Positions 54,853 through 63,039 are shown, counted from the stretch's first letter. The stretch: 63,039 nt of DNA from Cyanobacteria bacterium CG_2015-22_32_23 (GCA_009993045.1 JAACUG010000064.1:1-63039), one strand, 5' to 3'. Numbers and translations are program-made. Notes: generated by a model not told the origin, from the sequence alone.

Positions 54853-54880
54853 ATTAACAATTAACAATTGACATTTAACA
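54853..54880. repeat. Heptanucleotide array ATTAACA, 4 units
   Basis: attaaca, attaaca, attgaca and tttaaca run in register in the ndhE/DUF2808 gap, the same unit as 54341-54375. Confidence 0.82.
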
Positions 54881-54955
54881 ATAAAAAAACAAAATTTTGT
54901 TAATAACTGAAGTCCAAATTTTTTAGATATAAATAAGAGTATAATCATCGAAAAA

Positions 54956-55501
54956 ATGTTTAATCATAACTTAACAAGTAATTTACTTTTTTCTTCTTTT
55001 CTCTTATCTACTTATTCAGCTTCAGTATTAGCAGAAGTTTCCCCTAAACAAATCAATTTTTTTCTTTCTTCTCCTCGTTTAACCCGCGCTGTTTCAACTT
55101 TTACTTTACCTAATGTAATCTCTACATATATATTTGAAATTGAAATCCCAGAAAATGCAGGAAATAATTTACAAAAAATAGTTATTAATCAACAAATTAA
55201 TACAGAAATTATCACTTTTTTCCCTGAGAAAACTAAGGCTTATATTATTAATTCACCAGTAAAATCTCTTGACATTAATACCCGTTTAAATGTTAATGGA
55301 AATACTAATGAGATTATTATTGACTTATTATCACCAGTGAAACCCACAGAAAAAGTAAAATTAGCTATTCAAGGCAGAAATCCTCTTTATGGTGGAATTT
55401 ATCAATTTGGAGTCACTGTTTATCCCCAAGGAAATAATCCTCAAAGTTTATATTTAGGTATCGGTAGATTTCATTTTGACACCAGAGGCGACAGATTTTA
55501 A
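54956..55501 (+). CDS. DUF2808 secreted protein
   Basis: The 181-residue protein has a signal peptide (SNLLFSSFLLSTYSASVLA). The DUF2808 domain follows, with FLSSPRLTRAVSTF, STYIFEIEIPENAGNNLQKI and the C-terminal RNPLYGGIYQFGVTVYPQGN and YLGIGRFHF. This cyanobacterial family is secreted and of unknown function. dndD begins 17 bp after its stop on the same strand. Confidence 0.85.
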   Translation: MFNHNLTSNLLFSSFLLSTYSASVLAEVSPKQINFFLSSPRLTRAVSTFTLPNVISTYIFEIEIPENAGNNLQKIVINQQINTEIITFFPEKTKAYIINSPVKSLDINTRLNVNGNTNEIIIDLLSPVKPTEKVKLAIQGRNPLYGGIYQFGVTVYPQGNNPQSLYLGIGRFHFDTRGDRF

Positions 55502-55518
55502 ATAATATTATATAAATA

Positions 55519-57498
55519 ATGATTTTTAAAGAATTAGTATTAGAAAATTTTGGCCCTTACAAAGGTAAACAAATTATTAATTTAACTCCAGAAAAAGAAA
55601 CAAATAATGCACCAATTATTTTATTTGGAGGAATGAATGGCGGTGGTAAAACCACTTTAATGGATAGTATTAGGTTAGCACTCTATGGCAAAAGATCTGA
55701 TTGTTCTAATCGAGAAAATTTGAGCTATAATGACTTTTTAATTCAATGTATTAATCATCAAATTTCTTTAGGAGAAAAAACTCAAATTGAGTTAACCTTT
55801 GAACATATTGTTAATGATCAATGGATAGAATTAAAAATTGTCAGATATTGGGAAAAAAATGTTAAAGATGGTAAAGATAATTTAGTTATTCTTGAAGGAG
55901 AATTTCCTGATCTAAATTTAACCGAAAATTGGGAAGAATATGTAGAAAATTTTTTGCCTTTAGGTATTTCTAATTTATTTTTATTTGATGGTGAGCAAGT
56001 TAAAGAATTAGCTGAAAAAAATATCCCTACTCCAGCTTTACAAGATGCCATAAAATCTTTATTAGGCTTAGAATTAGCCGATAAATTAACTACGGATTTA
56101 GATATATTAGTTGTTAAAAAAAATAAAGAGTTTCAACAAGATATTGAAGATAAAAATTTGGTTAATTTTCAAGAAGAATTAGCCTTATTAGAAGAACAAA
56201 AAAAAGATTTATTACAAGAGTTAACTATAGCAGAAAATAGTCTCAAAATAGTTACCAAAAGTCATCGCCAAGCCTCAAATAATCTTAGAGATGAAGGAGG
56301 TAAAATCGCCACGGAAAAGCAACAATTACAAGTTAAACAAAAATCTTTAACTAATAATATTGATAGTATTTACACTGAATTAAAATATTTAGCTAGTCAA
56401 ACTCTCCCTTTAGGTTTAATTACTGATATGTTAGGTAATTTAACACAACAACTTAAGAAAGAATCAAAATTGTTACAGCTAAAAAATGCTCAAGATTTAT
56501 GGCACGAAAAAGATCATAAACTATTATTATTTTTAGAAACTTTAAATATTAATTCTGATAAATATACTCAAGTTAAAGACTTTTTACAAGAGGAAAATTT
56601 ACTATTAATACAACAATTAAATTCTCAAGATATTTATTTAGATGCTGACGATACAACGTTACCTAAACTTGATAATATTATCAATAATTTACTTCCTTTT
56701 CAACAAAAAAAAGCTACAGAAAATTTAATCAAAATTTCTCAATTAGAAGATGAATTAATCAACATTGAATATCAAATTACAAAAGCAAATTCTCCCGAAG
56801 CCTATAAAACTTTAGAAAAACATTATTATCAAGAAGAAGAAAGTTTAATTAAGATAAAAACTAAATGTGAAACCATTAAACAAACTATTAATGCTATTGA
56901 TAAAAAAATAACTATTGTTAGACAAAAATTAAGTAATTATGGTGAAAATAATCTTAAAAATTTACAATTAAAACATATTACGGAAATGATGCCAAAAGTT
57001 AAAGATACTTTGAAGTTATTTAAAGAAAAATTAACTTTAAGAAAACTCAATAAATTAGAATCAGAAGTAACCAATTGTTTTCGTTATTTACTACATAAAT
57101 CTAATTTTGTGGCGAAAGTAACCATTGATACAGATAATTTTGCCCTTAATATATATGATCATCAAGGTTTAATGATTCCCAAGAATCGCTTGTCCGCAGG
57201 AGAAAAACAATTATTAGCCATTTCTTTATTATGGGGATTAGCCAGAGTTTCAGGAAAAAATTTACCCATCGCCATTGACACTCCTCTTGGCAGACTCGAT
57301 TCTTCTCACCGTCAAAATCTCATTGAACGTTATTTTCCTACGGCTTCTCATCAGGTGATTTTACTTTCTACAGATACTGAAATTGGCGAATCTGAAGTTG
57401 AATTTTTACGACAAAAACAAGCCATTGCCAGAGAATATATTTTAAATTATGATAGTAAAACTAACCAAACTACTGTTAATTCAGGATATTTTTTCTAA
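55519..57498 (+). CDS. dndD: DndD-like SMC-family ATPase (DNA phosphorothioation)
   Basis: DndD is the ATPase of the DNA phosphorothioate-modification system. The 659-residue protein has Walker A GGMNGGGKTTLMDSIR (about 37-52), the DndD-typical RLALYGKRSDCSNREN and FLFDGEQVKELAEKN stretches, and a central coiled coil (about 195-500). The ABC signature is LSAGEKQLLAISLLWGL (from 558) and Walker B is IAIDTPLGRLDSSHR (Asp587). The genes dndB, dndC and dndE are not adjacent. It may work with partners elsewhere or stand alone. Confidence 0.9.
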   Translation: MIFKELVLENFGPYKGKQIINLTPEKETNNAPIILFGGMNGGGKTTLMDSIRLALYGKRSDCSNRENLSYNDFLIQCINHQISLGEKTQIELTFEHIVNDQWIELKIVRYWEKNVKDGKDNLVILEGEFPDLNLTENWEEYVENFLPLGISNLFLFDGEQVKELAEKNIPTPALQDAIKSLLGLELADKLTTDLDILVVKKNKEFQQDIEDKNLVNFQEELALLEEQKKDLLQELTIAENSLKIVTKSHRQASNNLRDEGGKIATEKQQLQVKQKSLTNNIDSIYTELKYLASQTLPLGLITDMLGNLTQQLKKESKLLQLKNAQDLWHEKDHKLLLFLETLNINSDKYTQVKDFLQEENLLLIQQLNSQDIYLDADDTTLPKLDNIINNLLPFQQKKATENLIKISQLEDELINIEYQITKANSPEAYKTLEKHYYQEEESLIKIKTKCETIKQTINAIDKKITIVRQKLSNYGENNLKNLQLKHITEMMPKVKDTLKLFKEKLTLRKLNKLESEVTNCFRYLLHKSNFVAKVTIDTDNFALNIYDHQGLMIPKNRLSAGEKQLLAISLLWGLARVSGKNLPIAIDTPLGRLDSSHRQNLIERYFPTASHQVILLSTDTEIGESEVEFLRQKQAIAREYILNYDSKTNQTTVNSGYFF

Positions 57499-57499
57499 T

Positions 57500-58186
57500 T
57501 TATTTATTCTTTCTTTGACGATAAAATATCGCTAATTTTTCAGGATTTACTTTTAGATAATAACCCATAATTATGATTTGATTAATTATCGTTGTTTTTA
57601 ATATTCCTAATTTATCCCATCGTCTTGATGATGTGATTACAGCCTCTTTAGTGATATATATTTTACCAATTTTTTTTACTTTTTTAATTAACTCAAAATC
57701 TTCCATTATTTCTATGTCAGAAAAACCTTTTATACTCTCAAATACTTCTTTTTTTATGAATATTCCTTGATCTCCATAAGGTAATGATAAATATTGCGAT
57801 CGCCAATTTACTAAAGTTTCAAGAAGACGAAAAAGAGGTTTTACATTGTCAATTTTAAATCTAAATGCCCCAGCAATAAATTGTTTTTTTTGAACAGTAT
57901 TAAGTATAATTTTTTGATAATTAAAAGGTAAAATAGTATCACCATGAAGAAATAATAAAACCCTTCCTTTTGCCTGTTTTGCACCTAAATTCATTTGATA
58001 ACTACGGCGTAAAATAGGAGATAAAATAACTTTAAAACCTGCTTTTTTGATTAAATTAACAGTGTTATCTTTGCTACCACCATCGACAAAAATAAATTCT
58101 ATTTCTAAATTTTTTTCAAAACTAGATAGTATTTTTATGAGATTTTTTTCTTCATTAATAACAGGAATAACAACACTTATTTCCAT
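57500..58186 (-). CDS. Family 2 glycosyltransferase (TIGR04283-like)
   Basis: The 228-residue GT-A protein has the start ISVVIPVINEEKNLIKILSS, the nucleotide-sugar site EFIFVDGGSKDNTVNLIKKA, RVLLFLHGDTILPFNYQKII and GAFRFKID. FQDQG-like LPYGDQGIFIKKEVFESIKG and EDFELIKKVKKIGKI follow. It matches the cyanobacterial TIGR04283 group of small glycosyltransferases, some tied to arsenosugar or rSAM gene sets. The acceptor is unknown. Its stop lies 2 bp from the dndD stop (convergent). Confidence 0.9.
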   Translation of the reverse strand: MEISVVIPVINEEKNLIKILSSFEKNLEIEFIFVDGGSKDNTVNLIKKAGFKVILSPILRRSYQMNLGAKQAKGRVLLFLHGDTILPFNYQKIILNTVQKKQFIAGAFRFKIDNVKPLFRLLETLVNWRSQYLSLPYGDQGIFIKKEVFESIKGFSDIEIMEDFELIKKVKKIGKIYITKEAVITSSRRWDKLGILKTTIINQIIIMGYYLKVNPEKLAIFYRQRKNK

Positions 58187-58233
58187 AAATTAAATTAATA
58201 AATGAGGGGCAAAATGCCCAGATAATATTTATT

Positions 58234-59121
58234 TTAATTACTATAAAGATTATTGATAGCCAATTCTAAATCATCTTGTTTTATCAAAGATTCACCAATT
58301 AAAACAGCATTTGCACCAGCATTACTAACAAAATCTAAATCATTTTTAGTATATAATCCAGATTCACTAACTATAGTAATTTTCCTATTTAAAATAGTTT
58401 CTTGTCTGGCAGCTAAAATATTTTTTGTGGTATCTAAACTAACCTCAAAATTTTCTAAATTACGATTATTAATGCCGATTAATTTCACCCCATCAATACT
58501 CAAAACTCTATCCAATTCTTCTAAAGTATGAACTTCAATTAAAGCCGTCATTTTTAAATTATCAATAATCTTTAAAAAATACCGTAAATCACTATCTTTT
58601 AATATAGCAGCAATTAACAAAACGGCATCCGCACCATTAAGTCTTGCTAAATAAATTTGATAGGGATAAATAATAAATTCTTTACATAATAAAGGTATTT
58701 TAACCGCTTCTCTTACTTTTTTTAAATACTCAAAACTACCTTGAAAAAATTTTTCATCTGTCAACACTGATAAACAATTCGCACCACCTTTTTCATAGGA
58801 TTTAGCTATAGTAACAGGATCAAAATTTTCCTTAATAATACCTTTGCTCGGAGATGCTTTTTTTACTTCTGCAATCAAAGCAGGTTTTTTCTGACTATTA
58901 ACTAAAGCTGACAGAAAATCTAGGGGAGAAAATGATAATTCTAATACTTGTTTTCGTAATTCTAACAAAGAAAAACGATCTCGCATTTTTTCTACTTCTT
59001 TTTCTTTATACCAGACAATTTTTTCTAAAATATTTCGTGGTTCACTATCAGGTAAAATAACTTGATAACGCAGACTTTCTACCGCTACATCAGGAGAAGG
59101 TTGTTGACGACGAATTTTCAT
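58234..59121 (-). CDS. trpC: Indole-3-glycerol-phosphate synthase
   Basis: TrpC closes the indole ring in tryptophan synthesis. The 295-residue TIM barrel has [20 protein letters not shown], the catalytic Lys/Glu stretches [20 protein letters not shown] and [54 protein letters not shown] and [12 protein letters not shown] follow. The first 30 residues ([20 protein letters not shown]) are the N-terminal extension common in cyanobacterial TrpC. Other trp genes are not adjacent. Confidence 0.97.
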   Translation of the reverse strand: MKIRRQQPSPDVAVESLRYQVILPDSEPRNILEKIVWYKEKEVEKMRDRFSLLELRKQVLELSFSPLDFLSALVNSQKKPALIAEVKKASPSKGIIKENFDPVTIAKSYEKGGANCLSVLTDEKFFQGSFEYLKKVREAVKIPLLCKEFIIYPYQIYLARLNGADAVLLIAAILKDSDLRYFLKIIDNLKMTALIEVHTLEELDRVLSIDGVKLIGINNRNLENFEVSLDTTKNILAARQETILNRKITIVSESGLYTKNDLDFVSNAGANAVLIGESLIKQDDLELAINNLYSN

Positions 59122-59273
59122 AAATCTCTAAATCCTTTAATATTAGTTATTAATTATCAATTATAATTGTCCATTGCCACTTGTCATGAGTGCCATTTTA
59201 AGAGAATATGGTTTTGGTATTTTATTGCAGTTTCTATCTGAATTAGTCAAAAAATTTAAGAGTATCAATTTAT

Positions 59274-59831
59274 ATGATTTCAAGTAATGATTTTCGCCCC
59301 GGTGTTAGTATTGAATTAGATGGTAGTGTTTGGCGAGTAGTGGAATTTTTACACGTTAAACCCGGGAAAGGCTCGGCTTTTGTGCGCACGAAACTAAAAA
59401 ATGCCCAATCTGGCAACGTCATGGAAAAAACCTTCCGCGCTGGGGAAACTGTACCTCAAGCTAACCTTGAAAAAATCACCATGCAACACACTTATAAAGA
59501 AGGTGATCAATTTGTCTTTATGGATATGGAAACCTTTGAAGAAGTCCGTTTAAGTGAGGCTCAAGTTGGCGATCGCGCTAAGTTCTTAAAAGAAGAAATG
59601 GAAGTTAATGTTCTATTTTGGAATACCACTGTCTTAGATATTGAATTACCTACATCAGTAATTTTAGAGATTATTGAAACAGATCCAGGCGTTAAAGGTG
59701 ATACAGCCACAGGAGGCACAAAACCAGCCATAGTAGAAACAGGAGCACAAATTATGGTACCTTTATTTGTCACTATCGGTGAAAAAATTAAAGTTGACAC
59801 CCGAAACGGTAGTTATTTAGGTAGAGAATAA
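59274..59831 (+). CDS. efp: Elongation factor P
   Basis: EF-P relieves ribosome stalling at polyproline. The 185-residue protein has the three OB-like domains: [20 protein letters not shown], the loop [15 protein letters not shown] with the candidate modified Lys, [20 protein letters not shown] and [20 protein letters not shown]. accB follows 161 bp downstream, the usual cyanobacterial order. Confidence 0.98.
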   Translation: MISSNDFRPGVSIELDGSVWRVVEFLHVKPGKGSAFVRTKLKNAQSGNVMEKTFRAGETVPQANLEKITMQHTYKEGDQFVFMDMETFEEVRLSEAQVGDRAKFLKEEMEVNVLFWNTTVLDIELPTSVILEIIETDPGVKGDTATGGTKPAIVETGAQIMVPLFVTIGEKIKVDTRNGSYLGRE

Positions 59832-59992
59832 CTTTTATTAACTATCATTAATTGATCAGGTTTATAATTAATTGTCAAATATTAAATTTATTCCTCAGTA
59901 TTTTTCTCATCAAAATGTAACTATTAATTGTTGATGATTAATTTTTAATTACCATCACACTCTCATTAATTTATTGATATATTATTTAAACA

Positions 59993-60484
59993 GTGCCAAT
60001 AGATTTTAACCAACTACGAGATTTTATTGAAGCCATCGCCAAAACAGACATTACTGAATTAGCGATTAAAGAGGGAGATTTTGAATTAACACTCCAAAAA
60101 ACCAGCCCTCACACCACTAATACCACCTATACCATATCTACGCCCTTACCAGTGGCCATAGATACCCCAGAAGTGGTTAAACCTATAGAAACAAAATCCA
60201 ACATCCCCCCCGAAAAATCTACTCCCGTCAAAAAAACTGATAATTGGGTAGAAATTACTTCCCCCATGGTAGGTACATTTTATAGTGCTTCCGCCCCAGG
60301 TGAAGCTCCTTTTGTGGCAGTTGGCGATCGCATTTCTACAGGGCAAATTGTCTGTATTATTGAAGCCATGAAACTAATGAACGAAATTGAAGCAGAAGTA
60401 TCAGGAGAAGTAATGGAGATTACCGTCAAAAATGGCGAACCCGTAGAATACGGACAAACTTTACTTTGGATTGCACCCCAATAA
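59993..60484 (+). CDS. accB: Biotin carboxyl carrier protein of acetyl-CoA carboxylase
   Basis: AccB carries the biotin that shuttles carboxyl groups in fatty-acid synthesis. The 163-residue protein starts with GTG ([20 protein letters not shown]). It has a Pro/Thr-rich linker (40-80) and a C-terminal biotinyl domain with [20 protein letters not shown]. The biotinyl Lys lies in EAMKLMN, and the end is [18 protein letters not shown]1 site lies at 60325-60332. Confidence 0.98.
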   Translation: MPIDFNQLRDFIEAIAKTDITELAIKEGDFELTLQKTSPHTTNTTYTISTPLPVAIDTPEVVKPIETKSNIPPEKSTPVKKTDNWVEITSPMVGTFYSASAPGEAPFVAVGDRISTGQIVCIIEAMKLMNEIEAEVSGEVMEITVKNGEPVEYGQTLLWIAPQ

Positions 60485-60566
60485 CTAGGCTTTACTTTCC
60501 ATTTCTATTTGAGAGATTACCGAATATATTGATATTTTTCAAAAAAATTTTTGATCAGCTCCTAAA

Positions 60567-60585
60567 GGTTGAATAATACTCAACC
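60567..60585. terminator. Hairpin after accB (possible terminator or dispersed repeat)
   Basis: GGTTGA pairs with TCAACC around a 7-nt loop, flanked by cctaaa and ccctaca. It lies 83 bp after the accB stop. There is no clean T-run, so it may be a dispersed palindrome rather than a terminator. Confidence 0.35.
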
Positions 60586-60671
60586 CCTACAGGGCTTCTA
60601 CTCTCCTAACTAATTATGGAAAATGTGTAATAAAATATAACCCAAATCTCCTTGAATTTTTCCAATAAATT

Positions 60672-61094
60672 CTAAGATAAAATCAATTTTAAAGCCGATG
60701 ATTGAATCAAATTAGAATCGATTTGTATAATTAATTCTTCTGAACTATATTTACCCTCAAAAACTTCTAAAGATGCTTTTCTAATAGCTGTATCAAAGGC
60801 ATCTATCATGATTTCTTTTAATTCTTCTTCCGTGGCATAATAACCTCCTGATTTACGTCTTTTATTAATTTTTTTAATTTCTTTAATAGAATTATAAATA
60901 GAAAAATCCCAAGAGCGAGTAGTTCTTTTTTCTGCTTCTTGTTTAATTAAATGTAATAGTAAAATAACCCCATAACTAAAAATTTTATTAAGTTTATCTT
61001 CTTTCGACATTTCTTCTAATTCTGCTACTAATTCAAGTGCTTGATCATATTTTTTTTCCTCTATGTATTGACGTAAAGTTAATAATTCTTCCAT
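60672..61094 (-). CDS. DUF29 family protein
   Basis: The 140-residue protein matches the DUF29 pattern: MEELLTLRQYIEEKKYDQAL, LNKIFSYGVILLLHLIKQEA, EKRTTRSWDFSIYNSIKEIK. A C-terminal helix-rich half follows (YYATEEELKEIMIDAFDTAI). The family is cyanobacteria-rich, soluble, often in many copies per genome, and unassigned. It lies 36 bp downstream of cbiC on the same strand. Confidence 0.8.
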   Translation of the reverse strand: MEELLTLRQYIEEKKYDQALELVAELEEMSKEDKLNKIFSYGVILLLHLIKQEAEKRTTRSWDFSIYNSIKEIKKINKRRKSGGYYATEEELKEIMIDAFDTAIRKASLEVFEGKYSSEELIIQIDSNLIQSSALKLILS

Positions 61095-61130
61095 TAAATA
61101 TATACTCCTTAATAACGACCAAATTTTAAC

Positions 61131-61754
61131 TTATTTATCCCTAATTCCTAATTCTTTTGCCCTCCAAGCTAAATCAATTAAACCATCAAAAATAGCGATG
61201 GCTAAATTAACTCCCCCTTTACAACTATCGATTCTAATGTGAGAAATATGAGAGTATTTGAGCTTATGATTAATCATTTCTTTATGAATAAAACCCGAAG
61301 AAGTAGCAATAATCAGACTAGGTTTAACTTGTTGTGTTTGAATTAAATCTAATAAAGATAACAACATACCTTGGTTTTGACCAATTATATAAATAGCACA
61401 ATCATAACGATTAGCTAAAGTTTGTAAAATCCAAGAATTTTTTTGTCGCAAAGATACAGGGGCAGAAATTTCTTCTAAACAATAAACAGGATTAAGAAAA
61501 GTTTGTTGTAATAACGGTAAAATGCCCCCTTGAATCATCGAAACATCCACAAAAATAGGCACTCTAGCCTCTAAAGCTGCCGCTCCTGATAAAAGGGGAT
61601 TATTCTCAAAACTGACTAAAGAATGATATTCAAAATCACCACTAGCATAAATAACTCGGCGAATAATCTCATACTGTGCCGAAGAAAAATTGCCTTGATT
61701 AACTTCTTGATCGATAATAGCCAAATTTTGAGCCGTTAATAAATTCCATTCCAT
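61131..61754 (-). CDS. cbiC: Precorrin-8X methylmutase family protein
   Basis: CbiC (CobH) moves the methyl group from C11 to C12 of precorrin-8X to make hydrogenobyrinic acid in cobalamin synthesis. The 207-residue protein shows IRRVIYASGDFEYHSLVSFE, IFVDVSMIQGGIL, NRYDCAIYIIGQNQGMLLSL and KPSLIIATSSGFIHKEMINH. The histidine that acts as base in CobH aligns with Tyr36 here (VIYASGD); from memory other cyanobacterial members show the same tyrosine. The TPM-domain gene lies 14 bp upstream and the DUF29 gene follows. Confidence 0.88.
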   Translation of the reverse strand: MEWNLLTAQNLAIIDQEVNQGNFSSAQYEIIRRVIYASGDFEYHSLVSFENNPLLSGAAALEARVPIFVDVSMIQGGILPLLQQTFLNPVYCLEEISAPVSLRQKNSWILQTLANRYDCAIYIIGQNQGMLLSLLDLIQTQQVKPSLIIATSSGFIHKEMINHKLKYSHISHIRIDSCKGGVNLAIAIFDGLIDLAWRAKELGIRDK

Positions 61755-61768
61755 AAATTCATTGATAA

Positions 61769-62581
61769 TTACGTTTCCGAAGGAGTTTGTTGATTAAGTA
61801 ATGGGGAAAAATAAGCCACTAATGCACCTAAGACAAAACCCATGACATTACGAAATAAAGGCAACCATTCAGAAGTACGAGTAACCACAGGTCCCATGCC
61901 AAAAGCAAAAAACAAAATTCCCCATAAAGGAGAAATAATTAAAACCCATTGCCATGCAAAAACCTGCCCCGGTTTACGAGGATGTCCTGCTAATCCAAAA
62001 ATAATACCACCAACTACGGACGTAACTAAAGTTAAAATCCATTGCTCTTGAGGCAACCCTGGAACTACAGAACAACCCCCCGTAGCTAAACATCCTTTAA
62101 CACTATTTAAAGCCTCTACAATAGCATTATTCTCTCCATGCTCACGGACATAATACATATTTCCGAATCTAGTTTGTAATTCAATCCAAAAAGTACGAGG
62201 AAGAAGGGGATAAATATCATCACCAACACTGAAAGCCAATAAATTTCCGCCTCTACCATCGGCAACTAAAAGAATACTTTTATCATCTAAACCCCAAAAA
62301 TTAATAACCGCTCTCCCCGGAGATTGATCATATTGAGTTAAAACCCTTAACTTCCAATCTGTTTCTTGTTCAAATTGTTCTATCTCTCGAATTAAAGATT
62401 GTTCTTGTAGTGTGGGTAAATAATTCGCTAAATCAACCACGGGAGTAACTTCAGCAGGTAACAATTCAGGATTATTCACGGCATAAGCACCATTATAAGG
62501 AGTAAATAGCCAAGTGGTAATACTAATTAAACCTAGAAGAAAAACAGTCAAAACTTTTTTGTTGAGATGGTTTTGAATCAT
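61769..62581 (-). CDS. TPM-domain membrane protein
   Basis: The 270-residue protein has a signal sequence (NKKVLTVFLLGLISITTWLF) and a TPM domain (about 43-170). The domain shows VTPVVDLANYLPTLQEQSLI, REIEQFEQETDWKLRVLTQY, SPGRAVINFWGLDDKSILLV and FWIELQTRFGNMYYVREHGE. Three membrane helices follow (about 180-260). TPM proteins of this type are conserved in cyanobacteria and related to plant thylakoid-lumen TLP18.3/Psb32, which helps photosystem II repair; the exact role of this C-terminally membrane-anchored member is not known. cbiC follows 14 bp downstream. Confidence 0.85.
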   Translation of the reverse strand: MIQNHLNKKVLTVFLLGLISITTWLFTPYNGAYAVNNPELLPAEVTPVVDLANYLPTLQEQSLIREIEQFEQETDWKLRVLTQYDQSPGRAVINFWGLDDKSILLVADGRGGNLLAFSVGDDIYPLLPRTFWIELQTRFGNMYYVREHGENNAIVEALNSVKGCLATGGCSVVPGLPQEQWILTLVTSVVGGIIFGLAGHPRKPGQVFAWQWVLIISPLWGILFFAFGMGPVVTRTSEWLPLFRNVMGFVLGALVAYFSPLLNQQTPSET

Positions 62582-62787
62582 AGTAAGTGATAAAAAATAT
62601 TTTAATAAGAGTTTTTAATTTTTGTTACAAATGTTAACTTTTATTTTAACTTATATTAATTCACTTAATCCGTTATCTTCATCAAAAGTACGACGATGAT
62701 GATTATTTAAACAAAACTGATTATATTTTAAAATTAATATTACTGACCAAATCCAGATTAATTATCAAAACTAAACATCTATAGATT
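62582..62787. other. Intergenic region with an open minus-strand tail of a possible lost small gene
   Basis: The minus strand is open from about 62758 to a stop at 62651-62653. The frame encodes a hydrophobic start (LIWIWSVILILKYNQF) and a polar end (RRTFDEDNGLSELI), but no ATG, GTG or TTG in frame opens it. It could be a decayed gene or chance. The divergent promoters of the TPM gene and the small Cys protein must also lie here. Confidence 0.3.
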
Positions 62788-62949
62788 ATGACTTCTATAC
62801 CCAATACTCAAAAAAGTTATTCTGCACTTACCATCAAAAATGAACCTTCGGAAGAAATTAAAAACGAAACCATACTTTGTGAACATTGTAAACGTACAGC
62901 AACTAACGGCGTTAAATGTAAAGGAATTTGTGTCGCCGATAGTGATTAG
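62788..62949 (+). CDS. Small Cys-rich protein, 53 residues
   Basis: The frame runs from ATG 62788 to TAG 62947-62949. The start is MTSIPNTQKSYSALTIKNEP and the C-terminal half holds the metal-site-like pattern Cys-x2-Cys (LCEHCKRT), then Cys-x3-Cys (VKCKGICVADSD). Four Cys in this spacing suggest a zinc or iron-sulfur knuckle. I recall very similar short proteins in many cyanobacteria; function unknown. Confidence 0.75.
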   Translation: MTSIPNTQKSYSALTIKNEPSEEIKNETILCEHCKRTATNGVKCKGICVADSD

Positions 62950-62957
62950 TGAACTAC

Positions 62958-63039
62958 TCACACTGAATCGAAGATTACAGTGTTAGCTTCTAACTTCACA
63001 GGCTCATGCCCCAAAACCGACTTACGTCCGCCTTTTGGT
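62958..63039 (-). CDS. C-terminal end of a TnpB-like (IS200/IS605) protein, partial
   Basis: From the window edge the minus strand reads PKGGRKSVLGHEPVKLEANT then VIFDSV and TGA at 62958-62960. A short basic tail of this type after a zinc-finger region is characteristic of TnpB (IS605 OrfB) proteins of cyanobacteria, RNA-guided nucleases of IS200/IS605 elements. Only 26 residues are visible, so the identification is tentative. The stop lies 8 bp from the stop of the convergent small Cys protein. Confidence 0.5.
   Translation of the reverse strand, partial: PKGGRKSVLGHEPVKLEANTVIFDSV
62960..62994 (-). ncRNA. Two hairpins at the 3' end of the TnpB-like gene (possible omega-RNA scaffold)
   Basis: The stem ACACTG (62960-62965) pairs with CAGTGT (62978-62983) around a 12-nt loop. 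Next to it, GTTAG (62982-62986) pairs with CTAAC (62990-62994) around a 3-nt loop. They overlap by two bases. Right ends of IS200/IS605 elements carry such hairpins and encode the guide RNA of TnpB; here this is an inference, since the element is mostly outside the window. Confidence 0.35.

Noticed and set aside
62651-62758. Open minus-strand stretch encoding a hydrophobic segment and RRTFDEDNGLSELI
   Set aside because: No usable start codon in frame; kept only as a note on the intergenic region.

Overview
The window is a piece of chromosome from a low-GC, probably unicellular, cyanobacterium. The evidence is NDH-1 genes (ndhI, ndhG, ndhE), a photosystem II assembly gene (psb34), an NtcA-type promoter, squalene-hopene cyclase, many cyanobacteria-only families (DUF3119, DUF3086, DUF3593, DUF4335, DUF2808, DUF29) and about 14 copies of the HIP1 octamer GCGATCGC in an otherwise AT-rich sequence. 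A relative of Geminocystis or Cyanobacterium is my inference from gene content and base composition; no rRNA is present. I saw no tRNA or rRNA gene and no CRISPR array.

Layout. 1-3193: large part of a TamB-like envelope protein, cut by the window edge, with a 45-bp tandem repeat at the edge. 3779-10476 (minus): pyruvate kinase, YdcF-like membrane protein, two small stress/coiled-coil proteins, YlqD-like protein and acyl-ACP/CoA synthetase. 10785-14915: orphan histidine kinase, urea-transporter binding protein UrtA under a textbook NtcA promoter, a MITE-like element, a TVP38 membrane protein. 15030-18602: methyltransferase and dTDP-sugar genes (rfbC, rfbD, long rfbA-like). 18772-23063: YkvA, pentapeptide-repeat protein, two small membrane proteins (one Psb34), DUF3119, DUF3086, YciI. 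23193-28077 (minus): PhzF, CinA, phytase-like, GerMN and DUF2993 proteins. 28316-32813: a response regulator-PAS-GGDEF-EAL protein, cobalamin gene cbiB, an Rrf2 regulator, a cyanobacterial AbrB regulator. 33086-37571: purH, pyrF, a secreted protein, gatA. 37721-43821: an unknown protein, a 2Fe-2S ferredoxin, DUF4335, ureG, shc. 43858-50429: a single-chain restriction-modification protein and a UvrD-like helicase. 50439-57498: transglutaminase-like protein, ndhI-ndhG-ndhE, DUF2808, an orphan dndD. 57500-62949: glycosyltransferase, trpC, efp-accB, DUF29, cbiC, a TPM-domain protein and a small Cys-rich protein. At the right edge is the end of what looks like a TnpB (IS200/IS605) gene.

Most genes are housekeeping and are arranged singly or in short runs. 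Pathway partners are scattered: urtA and ureG (urea), cbiB and cbiC (cobalamin), and purH, pyrF and trpC all lie apart.

The most unusual part is the restriction-modification gene at 43858-47580. It carries three separate in-frame insertions of dispersed palindromic repeats. Two are tandem arrays of one repeat family, with periods of 105 and 78 bp (both multiples of 3), in opposite orientation, and the family is open on both strands. The third is a 55-bp palindrome. A relative of the repeat sits between purH and pyrF. Heptanucleotide repeat arrays also occur at a dozen or more gene borders.
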